NCBI RefSeq assembly: GCF_052180215.1
Contig: NZ_CP197471.1
Location: forward strand, 2,452,001-2,516,000
Source of the DNA: Pseudoneobacillus sp052180215
GTDB lineage: Bacteria > Bacillota > Bacilli > Bacillales > Cytobacillaceae
Length of the DNA: 64,000 nucleotides
Reading direction: 5' to 3'
The position numbers were made by a program, and so were the translations under genes. Shown here in pieces: positions 24,115-33,327 of the stretch (the stretch's first letter is position 1; every line of letters begins with the position of its first letter). Below the pieces are notes generated by a model. The model did no database searches. It had not been told where the DNA came from and worked only from the letters and a program-made list of their open reading frames with translations.

Positions 24115-24384
24115 TTATTCAGCATCTTCAAGTATTTCATCAAAAGCGGCTGATACTTTATCAAATTCCTCGTCACTTTCAATAGCCGAAAAATCACCAT
24201 CTGAATCAACCTTTAAAAAGAAGATGTCGATATCTTCATCCGTATCTTCCTTTAAATCTTCGACAAAACTAACTGCAACATATGCAGTGTTATCCATTTC
24301 AAGTGATGCCAGAACTTCTACTTCTTGTTCTTCATTATTTTCATCACTAATTGTAAAAACTTCGCCTATTTCAATTTTTGCCAT
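24115..24384 (-). CDS. DUF1292 (YrzB-like) acidic protein
   Basis: The 89-residue, strongly acidic protein has the DUF1292 pattern: a short beta-rich core (FTISDENNEEQEVEVLASLEM, then AYVAVSF) and an acidic tail ending DEILEDAE. DUF1292 proteins such as B. subtilis YrzB are small cytoplasmic proteins of unknown role. GAGGAGCG precedes the ATG. It stands alone, converging on the subtilase gene. Confidence 0.8.
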   Translation of the reverse strand: MAKIEIGEVFTISDENNEEQEVEVLASLEMDNTAYVAVSFVEDLKEDTDEDIDIFFLKVDSDGDFSAIESDEEFDKVSAAFDEILEDAE

Positions 24385-24521
24385 ATATTTTATCGCTCCT
24401 CTTTTAAAAATAGTATCATGTACAGTATTTGTAATTGAAGTACTTTCAAACCTAAAATTAAATATTAACCCTTATCTGGTGTGTATTCGATTATATCAAT
24501 ATCAGTTTTTACTAAACCCAT

Positions 24522-24977
24522 CTATACATTTTCTTCGATAAAGAATTGCTGTACGTTTTCAACAAATTGTTCTGCATTCTTTTTTATCGTTCCCTTTAAT
24601 AATACGTCACCTATTGTTGCCAAGCGACCAGTCATTTGTAAATCCATGTCATAAAACACCTTAACTACTTGTGGCTCAATTTCTTCTAATTTTAATTTCA
24701 TTTGACTACGAAATAAACCAGCTAGAGCTAATGGTTTCCCAATCATTTCAACTTCAATACTCTCATGTAAAATGGAATTTTTCAGTTCACCTTTTGCGTC
24801 AAAAGTCAATTTCATAAATTGAATTTTCACTTCCATTTTGGCTTTATATTCAGTCGGACTAATGGAAGTAACCTCCTCACAGCCGGGGACACATCTCCCT
24901 AAATTTTCTGCATTCATAAATAATTGCCATACATCTTCAATAGTCGCCGAAAGTAAAAAAGAATCTTGTACTCTCAC
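24522..24977 (-). CDS. CoxG-like SRPBCC protein
   Basis: About 151 residues with the CoxG pattern: an N-terminal DVWQLFMNAENLGRCVPGCE motif and a C-terminal amphipathic helix, in a START/SRPBCC hydrophobic-pocket fold. CoxG proteins usually accompany molybdenum CO dehydrogenases and have been reported to bind quinones. Here the gene is last in an operon with two FAD enzymes. I place the start at the GTG at 24977, 8 bases after GAGG; a GTG three codons earlier is the alternative. The unusual company suggests a quinone- or lipid-binding partner for the dehydrogenase. Confidence 0.8.
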   Translation of the reverse strand: MRVQDSFLLSATIEDVWQLFMNAENLGRCVPGCEEVTSISPTEYKAKMEVKIQFMKLTFDAKGELKNSILHESIEVEMIGKPLALAGLFRSQMKLKLEEIEPQVVKVFYDMDLQMTGRLATIGDVLLKGTIKKNAEQFVENVQQFFIEENV

Positions 24978-24991
24978 TGTTTTCACCTCAA

Positions 24992-25864
24992 CTATATATT
25001 TTGGTTATTCTTTAATCGTTTTGTAGCATCTAAAATAGCTTCCTTTACTATTTGTTGTGAATGAAGATGATCATCATTTCCTAATATCGTGCAACTTCCG
25101 AGAGCATAAATCCCTGGAATCGAAGTCGCGCCTATGTCATTTACGATGATTTCGTTATTCGAACTTCTTTCTATAGGAGTCTGCTTAAGAAAAATCGTAC
25201 AAGGAATTCTTCCTCCTGAATAAAGAACAGAATCACACTTTATTTTTTCGGTAGTACCTTTTGAATCACACTCCACTTCTATTGATATAACTTTTTCTTT
25301 TCCCTCAACTCTAATCAGACGATTATCATGATAAGGTAACTTTTTTACATCCATTCCGTCATCGACCAAAATAGAATAGACAGCCTTATCGATTCGGTTT
25401 TTCTCAAATAGAACCATCTTTTCTCCAGGTATATAATCTTTACTCATTAATTTTAAAGCTAGTAAAGAAGTCATCACTCCTAAAGGTCTTGATCCAGGAA
25501 TTTTCATACTTTCCCTAGGCTGCTGTAAAGAACCTGAAGCTATAATCACAATCGAAGCTTTTAACGTGATGGTTTCATTTGGGGTTTGAACATATAATTC
25601 ATGTTTTTCTTTATTCGTTTCATCAGGGAAAAATCCAATGACAGTCGAGTTAAACCAAACTTCATATGGAGGGTATGATTTTGCCCATTCCAGCAATTGT
25701 TTTTCTTCATGGAACTCAGGTTGATTAAATAATGGAGATAAAAATCCACCTATATCTTTTTGAAAATCTAAAAGTAAGACCCTCTCAATTTCTTGTTTTT
25801 TTAACTCTTTTGCTGCAGTAAGTCCCGATATTCCTGCACCAATTATGACTACATCATAATCCAT
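24992..25864 (-). CDS. FAD-dependent pyridine-nucleotide-disulfide type oxidoreductase
   Basis: The 290-residue protein has an N-terminal FAD-binding GAGISGLTAAKEL motif, a central FDR-like region (IVIIASGSLQQPRE) and a C-terminal GIYALGSCT segment that contacts FAD. It is shorter than typical NADH oxidases and lacks a CxxxxC redox disulfide. Its start codon overlaps the stop of the GlpA-like gene (TAATG). Similar pairs in glycerol-3-phosphate or amino-acid dehydrogenase operons suggest it receives electrons from the partner dehydrogenase. Confidence 0.85.
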   Translation of the reverse strand: MDYDVVIIGAGISGLTAAKELKKQEIERVLLLDFQKDIGGFLSPLFNQPEFHEEKQLLEWAKSYPPYEVWFNSTVIGFFPDETNKEKHELYVQTPNETITLKASIVIIASGSLQQPRESMKIPGSRPLGVMTSLLALKLMSKDYIPGEKMVLFEKNRIDKAVYSILVDDGMDVKKLPYHDNRLIRVEGKEKVISIEVECDSKGTTEKIKCDSVLYSGGRIPCTIFLKQTPIERSSNNEIIVNDIGATSIPGIYALGSCTILGNDDHLHSQQIVKEAILDATKRLKNNQNI

Positions 25865-27261
25865 TATTTTTTCCCCCTCTTCAAAACAATTGAAGATTGT
25901 AATCCTTTATAGATTTCTTGTTTAGTAGGCTTCGCTTTGTTTATCATCTCTATTATACTTGGAATACAGCAGTTACCTTGACACTCACCAAGCATTGCAC
26001 CAGTCCTTCTTTTAACACCATCTAAAGTAAAAGAGGCAAAAGGTCTATTGAAAGCATTTTCTATTTCACCTTTTGTAATAGAACGACAAAGACATACAAT
26101 TTCACCTGGTTTCTCTTGTTGTAATAGCTCAGGTAATTCTTCCACAATCACTTCTTTGGGTGGCATTGTGACCCCTATTTTTGCAAATTGTTCAACTACT
26201 AACTTAGCAATTCCAGGTGAAGCAGAAATTCCAGTTGAACGGATTCCAGCTGCATGAATCATTCTTTGATTGACTTCAGATGGTCTTATCACATAGTCAT
26301 TTGTACTACAAACAGCACGTAATCCAGCAAATTGTCTAATACTATCCATGTCAGTTACATTCGGAATTAATCGACTACATTCATGGGCAATATCTCTTAT
26401 CCCGTTTATTGTTGTATCTCGATCCCACTTATCTTCTTGATCCTCAGCAGTTGGTCCTAATAAAAAACCCCCAAATACCACTGGAGAAACTAATAAGCCT
26501 TTTGATTTCTCGGTAGGAACGGGAAGAATAATTTGGGATATCTCAATAACCTCTTCCGTTAAAATAAATTGTCCTTTTCGGGGTTTAAGATTAAAGCTAT
26601 AATCGCCAATTAGGTTAGCTATTTCATCTGCCCAAAGCCCCGCTGCATTCACAATATATTTAGTTGAAAATTTTTCACCATTATCGAGAGTAATGATAAA
26701 GTAATCATCATCAGAAGAACTTTCAATATTAGAAACACCTGAACCTAGTTTTATTTCGGCACCATTTAATACAGCAATCTCAGCATGGGCCCTTGTAGTC
26801 CAAAAAGGGTCGCAAATGCCCTCTCCAGGTATGAGTAAACCCCCAATAGCTCTGTCGGTTAAGGAAGGATTATAGGAAAACAGTTCATCTTTTTCTATCC
26901 ATTCCACCTCTACCCCATTCGCGATAGCATTGGGTATATATTTTGCTAGTATCAATTCTTTCTCTTCTTCACTAGTTGCCACCATAACTGCCCCACAAGA
27001 GAGAAAAGGTATTTTTAATTTTTCTACCAATTTAGGCCATAATACTCGAGACTTTTCAAGGCAAAAAGCTTCAACCGAGTTAAGAGGAGCATCAAACCCT
27101 GTATGGACAATTCCACTATTCGCTTTACTTGCACCTTCACAGACATCATGATGCTTTTCTACTAACATGGTATCTAAATCATAAAATGAAAGTTCTCTTA
27201 AAATAGATGTACCCACCACACCACCACCAATAACGGTTACATCCTTGTCAATATGATGCAT
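25864..27261 (-). CDS. GlpA-like FAD dehydrogenase with C-terminal BFD [2Fe-2S] domain
   Basis: A 465-residue protein starting at ATG 27261 (GGAGGTGGAG site). An N-terminal GGGVVGTSILREL dinucleotide fold and DAO-type domain (KANSGIVHTGFDA) are followed by a BFD-like [2Fe-2S] domain with Cys390, Cys392, Cys427 and Cys432, matching CxC-x34-CxxxxC. This is the arrangement of GlpA and of LhgO/hydroxyproline-type dehydrogenases. The substrate is probably glycerol-3-phosphate or a hydroxy or amino acid. It is translationally coupled to the second FAD protein, with a CoxG-like gene third. No GlpC is present. Confidence 0.85.
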   Translation of the reverse strand: MHHIDKDVTVIGGGVVGTSILRELSFYDLDTMLVEKHHDVCEGASKANSGIVHTGFDAPLNSVEAFCLEKSRVLWPKLVEKLKIPFLSCGAVMVATSEEEKELILAKYIPNAIANGVEVEWIEKDELFSYNPSLTDRAIGGLLIPGEGICDPFWTTRAHAEIAVLNGAEIKLGSGVSNIESSSDDDYFIITLDNGEKFSTKYIVNAAGLWADEIANLIGDYSFNLKPRKGQFILTEEVIEISQIILPVPTEKSKGLLVSPVVFGGFLLGPTAEDQEDKWDRDTTINGIRDIAHECSRLIPNVTDMDSIRQFAGLRAVCSTNDYVIRPSEVNQRMIHAAGIRSTGISASPGIAKLVVEQFAKIGVTMPPKEVIVEELPELLQQEKPGEIVCLCRSITKGEIENAFNRPFASFTLDGVKRRTGAMLGECQGNCCIPSIIEMINKAKPTKQEIYKGLQSSIVLKRGKK

Positions 27262-27380
27262 TTTATCTCCACCTCCTGTATTTGTTGGCAATATCCTTTT
27301 TTATTTCCTTATGTTACAAATGTAAATTTGGAATTTTAATCAATTAAAATTTATTGTTTATACGACTACTTAATAGCTCT

Positions 27381-27416
27381 AAAAAGAGGCTTACTCCTTT
27401 CAACGAGCAAGCCCCT
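27381..27416 (-). terminator. Intrinsic terminator of the CE7 esterase unit
   Basis: GGCTTACTC (27388-27396) pairs with GAGCAAGCC (27405-27413) with one mismatch. On the minus strand it runs into CTCTTTTTAG. It lies about 70 bases past the esterase stop. Confidence 0.75.
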
Positions 27417-27487
27417 ATTTTAAGTTATATTTCCTTAACATTAAAATTACTATAATGAGTTGTGCATCCATCGTATTTTGCTTAAAC

Positions 27488-28456
27488 CTAACTCTCCAAT
27501 AAGTATTCTGTAACAAAGTCTATTCTCTCTTCCTCTTGTGGAGATATAAGTTCATGACCATATTCCGGGTAAATTTTTATTTTTTTCAATTTACTAGCTA
27601 AATGATTATAAACAGCAAAAACAGTTGATGGAGGTGTAACACTATCCTCTAAACCGATACAAAAAAGAGATGGACATGTTATAAAAGGAGCAAAATTCAT
27701 GACATCAAAATAGCTTAAGTTCCTTAATATCTTTTCATAGTTTTTCATTTCAACATCTTTAAATTTAAAATAAGCTTGGATTTCCTGATATGGACCTGTA
27801 GAAATTTTTAAAGCTCGATCAAAATGAGCCAAAAAAGGATAGTCACTCATTAATATTTTTATATTTTGATTAAGAGCAGCTGCAACAATGGACAATGCAC
27901 CACCTTGTGATTCACCAAAAACACCAATACGCTCATTATCTATATTTTCTAATTGGAAGACCCCATTCATACAAGTCAGTACATCTCTATAAACATTGGC
28001 ATAATAATATTGTTCCTTTTCTTCTAATCCTAGTGTCATCCACCCTTGTATCTGTGTACCATTTGGATATTTTGCATAATCAGGAGAAAAACCTTGACCT
28101 CTCACCTCAAAACTTATGACCGATATTCCTTGCAATGCCCACTTTAAATATTGATGAACATGCCCACGGCTATCCGTATAACCATGAAAATGAACGAGAG
28201 CTGGTGTTCTGGTAGATGAATGCTCTGGCGTAATGAACCAAGCTCTCAATGGTGTCCCGTCCCATGAAAATAAATGCACGTCTGCAACCTTTACTTGTTT
28301 AACTGGGTAAGGAATCCACTTTAATTCAACCTTCGGATGGTTAGGTACTTGATTTTTCATACCTTGCCAAAACAAATCAAAATCTTCCTGACTTGTTAAA
28401 AGTGGTTTATAAACTAATAATTGTTCGATAGGAAAATCACCTACTTGACGAAGCAT
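27488..28456 (-). CDS. CE7 family acetyl (xylan) esterase / cephalosporin-C deacetylase
   Basis: The 322-residue alpha/beta hydrolase has the CE7 signature: RGQG near residue 120, the nucleophile motif GESQGG, an acid Asp in GLEDSVTPP and the HE dyad in EYGHELIS. CE7 enzymes remove acetyl groups from acetylated oligosaccharides or from cephalosporin C, usually inside the cell. There is no signal peptide. It lies 60 bp downstream of the metallophosphoesterase at the end of the sugar locus, so it probably deacetylates an imported sugar. Confidence 0.88.
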   Translation of the reverse strand: MLRQVGDFPIEQLLVYKPLLTSQEDFDLFWQGMKNQVPNHPKVELKWIPYPVKQVKVADVHLFSWDGTPLRAWFITPEHSSTRTPALVHFHGYTDSRGHVHQYLKWALQGISVISFEVRGQGFSPDYAKYPNGTQIQGWMTLGLEEKEQYYYANVYRDVLTCMNGVFQLENIDNERIGVFGESQGGALSIVAAALNQNIKILMSDYPFLAHFDRALKISTGPYQEIQAYFKFKDVEMKNYEKILRNLSYFDVMNFAPFITCPSLFCIGLEDSVTPPSTVFAVYNHLASKLKKIKIYPEYGHELISPQEEERIDFVTEYLLES

Positions 28457-28516
28457 TCTATCACTCCTAGAAAAATAACACTCAGTTTTACCTACTGAAC
28501 TTATAAAATATAATCT

Positions 28517-29479
28517 CTATTGAACATCTACATAAACTACTGCCGGGTCACGATTACTAGAATTCGGGTTATGCTTTATCTGGTGTTGAATGATCGTTCC
28601 ATCTTCAAGATGTACCCATGTTTGAAACGTTTTGGTTTCTTCCTTTATCTCAATAACCCTAGCTCCTTTTGAAAAACCTTCTTTTCCATATGTGTTAAAA
28701 CCGGTTGCCCTGCCATAACATAGGTGAATACCAAAAAGTTCGCCATTGAAGTCATTAACATGATCATGACCAACAAAAACACCTATCATATCCTGTCTTT
28801 CCACCATTGTGGAAAATAAACCTGAGTTAATTTTTGGACATCCTACGGCTTCTTGCTTAGAACCATAGCATGTATGGTAATCCCAAAGCTCATTAAATTC
28901 AGGTAAAGGAATATGAAAAAAGGATAGGGAAGGTATCGGTTCTCCGTTATTTAATTGTTGATAATGAATGGACTGCTTTATATACCAATCAATTTGATCT
29001 CGTTTTATCCAGTCATATCCACCAATATAGGCTGGAGCTGTTGTACCTGAATCAAAAAAATAGAGAGTAAATATTCTCTTCCCATTTTGATCGATGATTC
29101 CTAAATCAAAATTTCCAACTCCAGATAGATTCTCCTTTCCCCGTTGTGAAAAACAATTCGGAAAGCTTTCCTGTATTTTCATTAATTCAATTTTAGATAT
29201 ATTCCCCTCATCATCATGATTTCCAAAAATGATTGCCCATGGGATGTTTCTTTTTTCCATTGGAAGGATTGACATCGGAAAAATCAACTGTGGGTCCTTA
29301 CATTTTTGCCCTCGAATGACATCTCCAGTAAGGACCACAAAATCAGGTTTCTCCCTATCTAGTATTTTTTCCATAGTCAGAATCGTGCACTGGTCAAGGC
29401 ATGAACCGTCTTGTAGATGAAGGTCAGTGAACTGAACAATTTTAAAAGAGCCAGTATTATTCAGCCTTAGAAATTTCAC
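28517..29479 (-). CDS. Calcineurin-like metallophosphoesterase
   Basis: The 320-residue protein has all the metal-binding blocks: QFTDLHL, LTGDVIRG, GNHDDEGN, FFHIPL and GHDHVNDF. These bind two metal ions and hydrolyse phosphomono- or diesters. It has no signal peptide, so it acts in the cytoplasm. The likely start is GTG 29479, 6 bases after GAGGTG; a GTG at 29488 would overlap that site. It follows two Gfo/Idh/MocA genes by 14 bp in the sugar operon, which suggests a phosphorylated or phosphodiester-linked sugar as substrate. Confidence 0.85.
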   Translation of the reverse strand: MKFLRLNNTGSFKIVQFTDLHLQDGSCLDQCTILTMEKILDREKPDFVVLTGDVIRGQKCKDPQLIFPMSILPMEKRNIPWAIIFGNHDDEGNISKIELMKIQESFPNCFSQRGKENLSGVGNFDLGIIDQNGKRIFTLYFFDSGTTAPAYIGGYDWIKRDQIDWYIKQSIHYQQLNNGEPIPSLSFFHIPLPEFNELWDYHTCYGSKQEAVGCPKINSGLFSTMVERQDMIGVFVGHDHVNDFNGELFGIHLCYGRATGFNTYGKEGFSKGARVIEIKEETKTFQTWVHLEDGTIIQHQIKHNPNSSNRDPAVVYVDVQ

Positions 29480-29493
29480 AAAAAACACCTCAT

Positions 29494-30471
29494 TTATAGG
29501 AGTTTCATAGGCTTATTTAATTTAGCTGATTCATATGCTGCCAAAGCAACCTCCATTGCTCTTAATCCATCCAATCCAGATATAGAAGGCTCTCTCTCCT
29601 CTTTCATACAAGATACGAAGTCACTTATGAGACCTTTATCCATATCATTGCCCCAAAACTCCCTACTAACTTTATTTTGTTTATCACTATAAAGTGTTAA
29701 GTGTTGGGCAAAAGCATCTATTCTTGTTGCTCCCTTTGTTCCAATGATTTCAAGTGTTACATCCCCCCAGGTTGGAAAGGAATGGCAACGAGACCAACTA
29801 GGATCATGAGAGGCAAAAACTCCATTTTCAAACTCCAACATTAACAGACCACAATCATCGATATCGATATCACTAAACTTTGTATCTACTTCAGCGTAAA
29901 CCTCTTTTACCTCACTATTCATAAACCATCTCATCAAGTCGATGACATGTACGGTGTGGTCTAATACAGCGCCACCTCCTGATTGCTCTTGATCAACAAA
30001 CCAACCACCAGGATTTTGCCCTCTATTCGTGCCTCTTAATGCAACAATCCTACCAAGGTCCCCATTTTCAATCATTTTCTTAACCCTTTGTACAGGGGCA
30101 TTAAAACGAACAGGAAATGCAGTCTGAAGTTTAACATTGTGTTGTTTACAGGCATCAATTATTCTCCAAGCATCTTCCACTGTTGTTGCTAGTGGTTTTT
30201 CACAGAGAATATGTTTTTTCGCTTCTGCTGCTGCAATAGCTACTTCCATATGCTTGGCGTTTTCTGTACAAATGATCACAGCATCAATTTCTTCAGATAA
30301 TAATTGGGAATAATGCCTAAAATATTTTGTACTGTATTGCTTAGCTGCAGCACGTCCTCTTTCTTCATTTTCATCTGCTATTCCATACAATTCGACTCCA
30401 TCGAGTTCAACTAGACATTGTGCATAGCTATGCGCATGCATGTGTGCGAAGCTAACAATTCCTATTTTCAT
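29494..30471 (-). CDS. Gfo/Idh/MocA family NAD(P)-dependent sugar dehydrogenase
   Basis: The 325-residue protein begins MKIGIVSFAHMHAHSYA, a modified Rossmann entry typical of some Gfo/Idh/MocA members. It has the CEKPLATTVEDAW signature (catalytic Lys in EKP) and GGAVLDHTVHVIDLMRW in the C-terminal domain with a catalytic His. The family oxidises or reduces hydroxyl groups of sugars, inositols and their derivatives. It is third in the operon with an isomerase, a second Gfo gene and the metallophosphoesterase. The substrate is unknown. Confidence 0.88.
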   Translation of the reverse strand: MKIGIVSFAHMHAHSYAQCLVELDGVELYGIADENEERGRAAAKQYSTKYFRHYSQLLSEEIDAVIICTENAKHMEVAIAAAEAKKHILCEKPLATTVEDAWRIIDACKQHNVKLQTAFPVRFNAPVQRVKKMIENGDLGRIVALRGTNRGQNPGGWFVDQEQSGGGAVLDHTVHVIDLMRWFMNSEVKEVYAEVDTKFSDIDIDDCGLLMLEFENGVFASHDPSWSRCHSFPTWGDVTLEIIGTKGATRIDAFAQHLTLYSDKQNKVSREFWGNDMDKGLISDFVSCMKEEREPSISGLDGLRAMEVALAAYESAKLNKPMKLL

Positions 30472-30485
30472 GTTTCTTCACCTCT

Positions 30486-31472
30486 TTATAGAAATACTGG
30501 CTGGCCAGTTTTAACAGATTCAAGTGCAGCAAGACTTATCTCTAGTGCTTTGTAAGCATCTTCAGGCGTTACGATAGGTTGTTTATCATAGAGAATACAA
30601 TCCATAAAATGCTCTAGTTCGATTTGATAAGGATTTTTTTCTAAAGGACTTTCAGGAACAGCTACCCCTCCAGTTCCAACTGTTGAGCTTCTAAGAGATG
30701 ATTTGATAGGTGCAACTTCATCACTATTAAAATGAATAATTCCATCTTTACCCACGATTTCAAGTTCTACCCTAAATCCTTCTGGATAAGCCCAAGTTCC
30801 TTCTGTATGGGCGATAATTCCATTTTTAAAACGTAAGCTTACAAGAGCATGATCCATACGATTCAAATCTCTTCCCCATTGACTCTTGGCATAGACACGT
30901 TCTACCTCCCCAAAGCACCACCTCATAAAATCAAAATCATGGATAATCATATCGACAATTAATGTTCCACACTTCTCATAATTTGCATACCAATCTTCCC
31001 ATGCTTCAGGGAAAATACCACCCCTCATTGTTCTTACCATTCCTACTTCTCCTACTGAACCATTGACCACTAGCTCCCTAGCTTTTGAAAACTCTGGAAA
31101 AAACCGTAATACTTGAGCGATGAAAAGTTTTACACCTTCTCGCTTCGTAATCTCAATCATTTCTCTAGCTTGTTCTAACGTTCTCGCAATTGGTTTTTCA
31201 CAAATAATATGTTTCTTAGCTTTTGCTGCTTTTTCTACATAATCCTTATGTAAATAAGTTGGTAAACATATATCAATGACGTCAGGTTTTGCTTTTTCAA
31301 GCATTTCATCGAAACTAGAAAAAGCAATCGTTCCGTTTCTTTCTGCTAGTGGCTCTGCAACATTCCTTCTAATATCTACAATTCCTACTAACTGTACAGA
31401 TTTCATTTTGTTATAAGCATCTGCATGCACAGAACCCATTGTCCCTGCACCTAAAACGGCTACTTTAATCAT
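30486..31472 (-). CDS. Gfo/Idh/MocA family NAD(P)-dependent sugar dehydrogenase
   Basis: The 328-residue protein has the Rossmann motif LGAGTMGSVHADAYNKM, the CEKPIARTLEQA signature and LIVDMIIHDFDFMRWCFG with the active-site His/Asp region. Its start codon overlaps the stop of the upstream isomerase gene by 4 bases, so the two are translationally coupled. It differs clearly from the other three copies in the locus, which argues for a different hydroxyl or substrate. Confidence 0.9.
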   Translation of the reverse strand: MIKVAVLGAGTMGSVHADAYNKMKSVQLVGIVDIRRNVAEPLAERNGTIAFSSFDEMLEKAKPDVIDICLPTYLHKDYVEKAAKAKKHIICEKPIARTLEQAREMIEITKREGVKLFIAQVLRFFPEFSKARELVVNGSVGEVGMVRTMRGGIFPEAWEDWYANYEKCGTLIVDMIIHDFDFMRWCFGEVERVYAKSQWGRDLNRMDHALVSLRFKNGIIAHTEGTWAYPEGFRVELEIVGKDGIIHFNSDEVAPIKSSLRSSTVGTGGVAVPESPLEKNPYQIELEHFMDCILYDKQPIVTPEDAYKALEISLAALESVKTGQPVFL

Positions 31473-32293
31473 CTTTTTCCTCCTTGAATAATGACTTCCA
31501 TTGATTCTGATAACTCGTAAATGAACCTCTCAGTGAAATACTGATATGGCATGACCTCTGCTGTTACATAACCATCGTATTGGATGTCATTTAATGCTTT
31601 CATTACTTGAACCCAATTTACATCTCCATGCAATAAAGTGGTAAAACCGTGTATATTTCCCACATCTTTTCTGAAATCCTTCAAATGGATTCTCTGTATG
31701 GAAGAACCTAGTATGGAAATCCATTGTTCTGGAAAACCGAAGTTTAAAATATTACCAACATCAAAGTAAGCCTTTACATGAGTTGAATTTATTTCCTCTA
31801 TAAATCGCTTCATTTCCAAGGGGCTTAATAAAAATTTATTCCATACATTTTCAATGGCGATGGTAACCTTGTTGTTTTCTGCATATTTAGCAAGATCGAT
31901 TAATGATTCCTTTGCTACCTTGTATGCCTCGTCATAGTAAATATCTTCATTAACCATTCCTGGGACGACCAGTATCGTATCAATATCGAGCATTTTTGCC
32001 GTATCTATCATTCTTTTAATAACGTTTTGTGCCTTTTCCCTTACCTCCACATCTTTTGATGTTAATGGATATTTCCAAAATAGACCTGTTGAAAGACTGA
32101 TTATTTCCAAATGATAGGAACTCACCAATTTACCTATCTCTTTAATCTCTTCAACGGTTGATTCAAGACTAAACATTCCACTTTCCTCTACATTTAATTC
32201 CACTCCATGAAAGCCAGCGGTATTTGCAAGCGTAAGTTTCTTTTCTAAAGACCATTGTTCTGGAAAGCACCAAAAATTGATTCCCTTTTTCAA
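31469..32293 (-). CDS. Sugar isomerase/epimerase-like TIM barrel (AP endonuclease family 2)
   Basis: The 274-residue protein starts at TTG 32293, 7 bases after a perfect AGGAGG. It has the Xyl-isomerase-like TIM barrel pattern with metal-ligand segments AIENVWNKFL, AYFDVGNILNF, HLKDFRKD and VTAEVMPY. Members isomerise or epimerise sugars, and some cleave 3-keto-glycosides. It opens the operon with two Gfo/Idh/MocA dehydrogenases, and lies divergent from a second TIM-barrel gene. The reaction is unknown. Confidence 0.85.
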   Translation of the reverse strand: MKKGINFWCFPEQWSLEKKLTLANTAGFHGVELNVEESGMFSLESTVEEIKEIGKLVSSYHLEIISLSTGLFWKYPLTSKDVEVREKAQNVIKRMIDTAKMLDIDTILVVPGMVNEDIYYDEAYKVAKESLIDLAKYAENNKVTIAIENVWNKFLLSPLEMKRFIEEINSTHVKAYFDVGNILNFGFPEQWISILGSSIQRIHLKDFRKDVGNIHGFTTLLHGDVNWVQVMKALNDIQYDGYVTAEVMPYQYFTERFIYELSESMEVIIQGGKR

Positions 32294-32432
32294 CCTATTT
32301 CCTCCTCTCTTAACTTCTTAACCAATTAATTTTCTGACTAATGAAGAATTTTTCCTTTTTATTTTATATATATGGTGATTTTTTCCTTAAAATGATAATA
32401 TATTTTTATATAATGTAAAGGAGCTGATACAT

Positions 32433-33284
32433 ATGAACGTAAGCTTAAGCATGTGGAGTGTTCACAAATATTGGTACGATGGAGATTGGTCTGTAGTTGA
32501 TTTTATTGATTTTGCTGGTAAATCAAATGCAACAGGTGTTGAATTACTTGATATTTTCTGGAAAAATCAAGAAGAAGAACTTCCTCTTGTCGAAGCAGCA
32601 TTAAAGCAATATGATTTAAAAGTTCCTTGTTATGCTGCAAGTAATAATTTTGTGTCACACGATTCCCAGTACCGAGAACAACAATTGCAAGATTTAAAGA
32701 ATGCTATTGATATGGCCGTTCATTTTGGTTCCCCTGTCGTTCGTATTTTCTCGGGAAATGTAAATGAAAATGTTACCTTTGAAGATGGAATGAAATATAT
32801 AATGGAAGGTCTTGAAAAAGCAACCCGCTATGCTGAGAGTAGAAATATTACTCTATGTCTTGAGAACCATGGACAATTTGCTGGAAAAAGCCAACAAGTA
32901 CTACAAATCATACAAACGATTGATTCCCCTGCATTAAAAAGTACATTTGATGCTGGTAACTTTTTATTAGTAGATCAAAATCCAAACGAAGCGATATTAG
33001 AATTAAAGGATGTTGTAAAGCACGTTCATATTAAAGACTTCTTAAAAGTGGAAGGACCTGTGAACCAATCCTTAAAATCCTTAAATGGTGATTATTATTT
33101 AGGTAGGGTTGCAGGTGAAGGAGAAGTTAATCTACCTTTCCTATTTAAAACCCTCAAAGATGCTGGCTACGATGGTTGGTACACAGTAGAATTTGAAGGT
33201 ATTGAAGAACAAATGGACGGATCCATTCGTGCTATAGATAATACGATCGAACTGTTAAATAGTTGTAAGATTGAAACGATATAA
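32433..33284 (+). CDS. Sugar isomerase/epimerase-like TIM barrel (AP endonuclease family 2)
   Basis: A 283-residue single-gene unit on the plus strand with an AAGGAG site. It begins NVSLSMWSVHKYWYDGDW and has the metal-ligand segments LCLENHGQF, STFDAGNFLL, VHIKDFLKV and YTVEFEGIEEQ of divalent-metal TIM-barrel isomerases. It shares only the fold with the copy at 31469. Divergent transcription from a 140-bp gap suggests joint control of both units. The substrate is unknown. Confidence 0.85.
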   Translation: MNVSLSMWSVHKYWYDGDWSVVDFIDFAGKSNATGVELLDIFWKNQEEELPLVEAALKQYDLKVPCYAASNNFVSHDSQYREQQLQDLKNAIDMAVHFGSPVVRIFSGNVNENVTFEDGMKYIMEGLEKATRYAESRNITLCLENHGQFAGKSQQVLQIIQTIDSPALKSTFDAGNFLLVDQNPNEAILELKDVVKHVHIKDFLKVEGPVNQSLKSLNGDYYLGRVAGEGEVNLPFLFKTLKDAGYDGWYTVEFEGIEEQMDGSIRAIDNTIELLNSCKIETI

Positions 33285-33297
33285 AAGGAAGTTTAGT

Positions 33298-33324
33298 CCC
33301 AAGGCATATTGTCTTGGGTTTTTT
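33298..33324 (+). terminator. Intrinsic terminator of the plus-strand isomerase
   Basis: CCCAAG (33298-33303) pairs with CTTGGG (33313-33318), followed by TTTTTT. Confidence 0.85.
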
Positions 33325-33327
33325 ACA

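Noticed and set aside
24065..24541. A 158-residue plus-strand frame over the DUF1292 gene
   Set aside because: It is Ser- and Ile-rich, starts inside the subtilase terminator, and is antisense to a clear DUF1292 gene.
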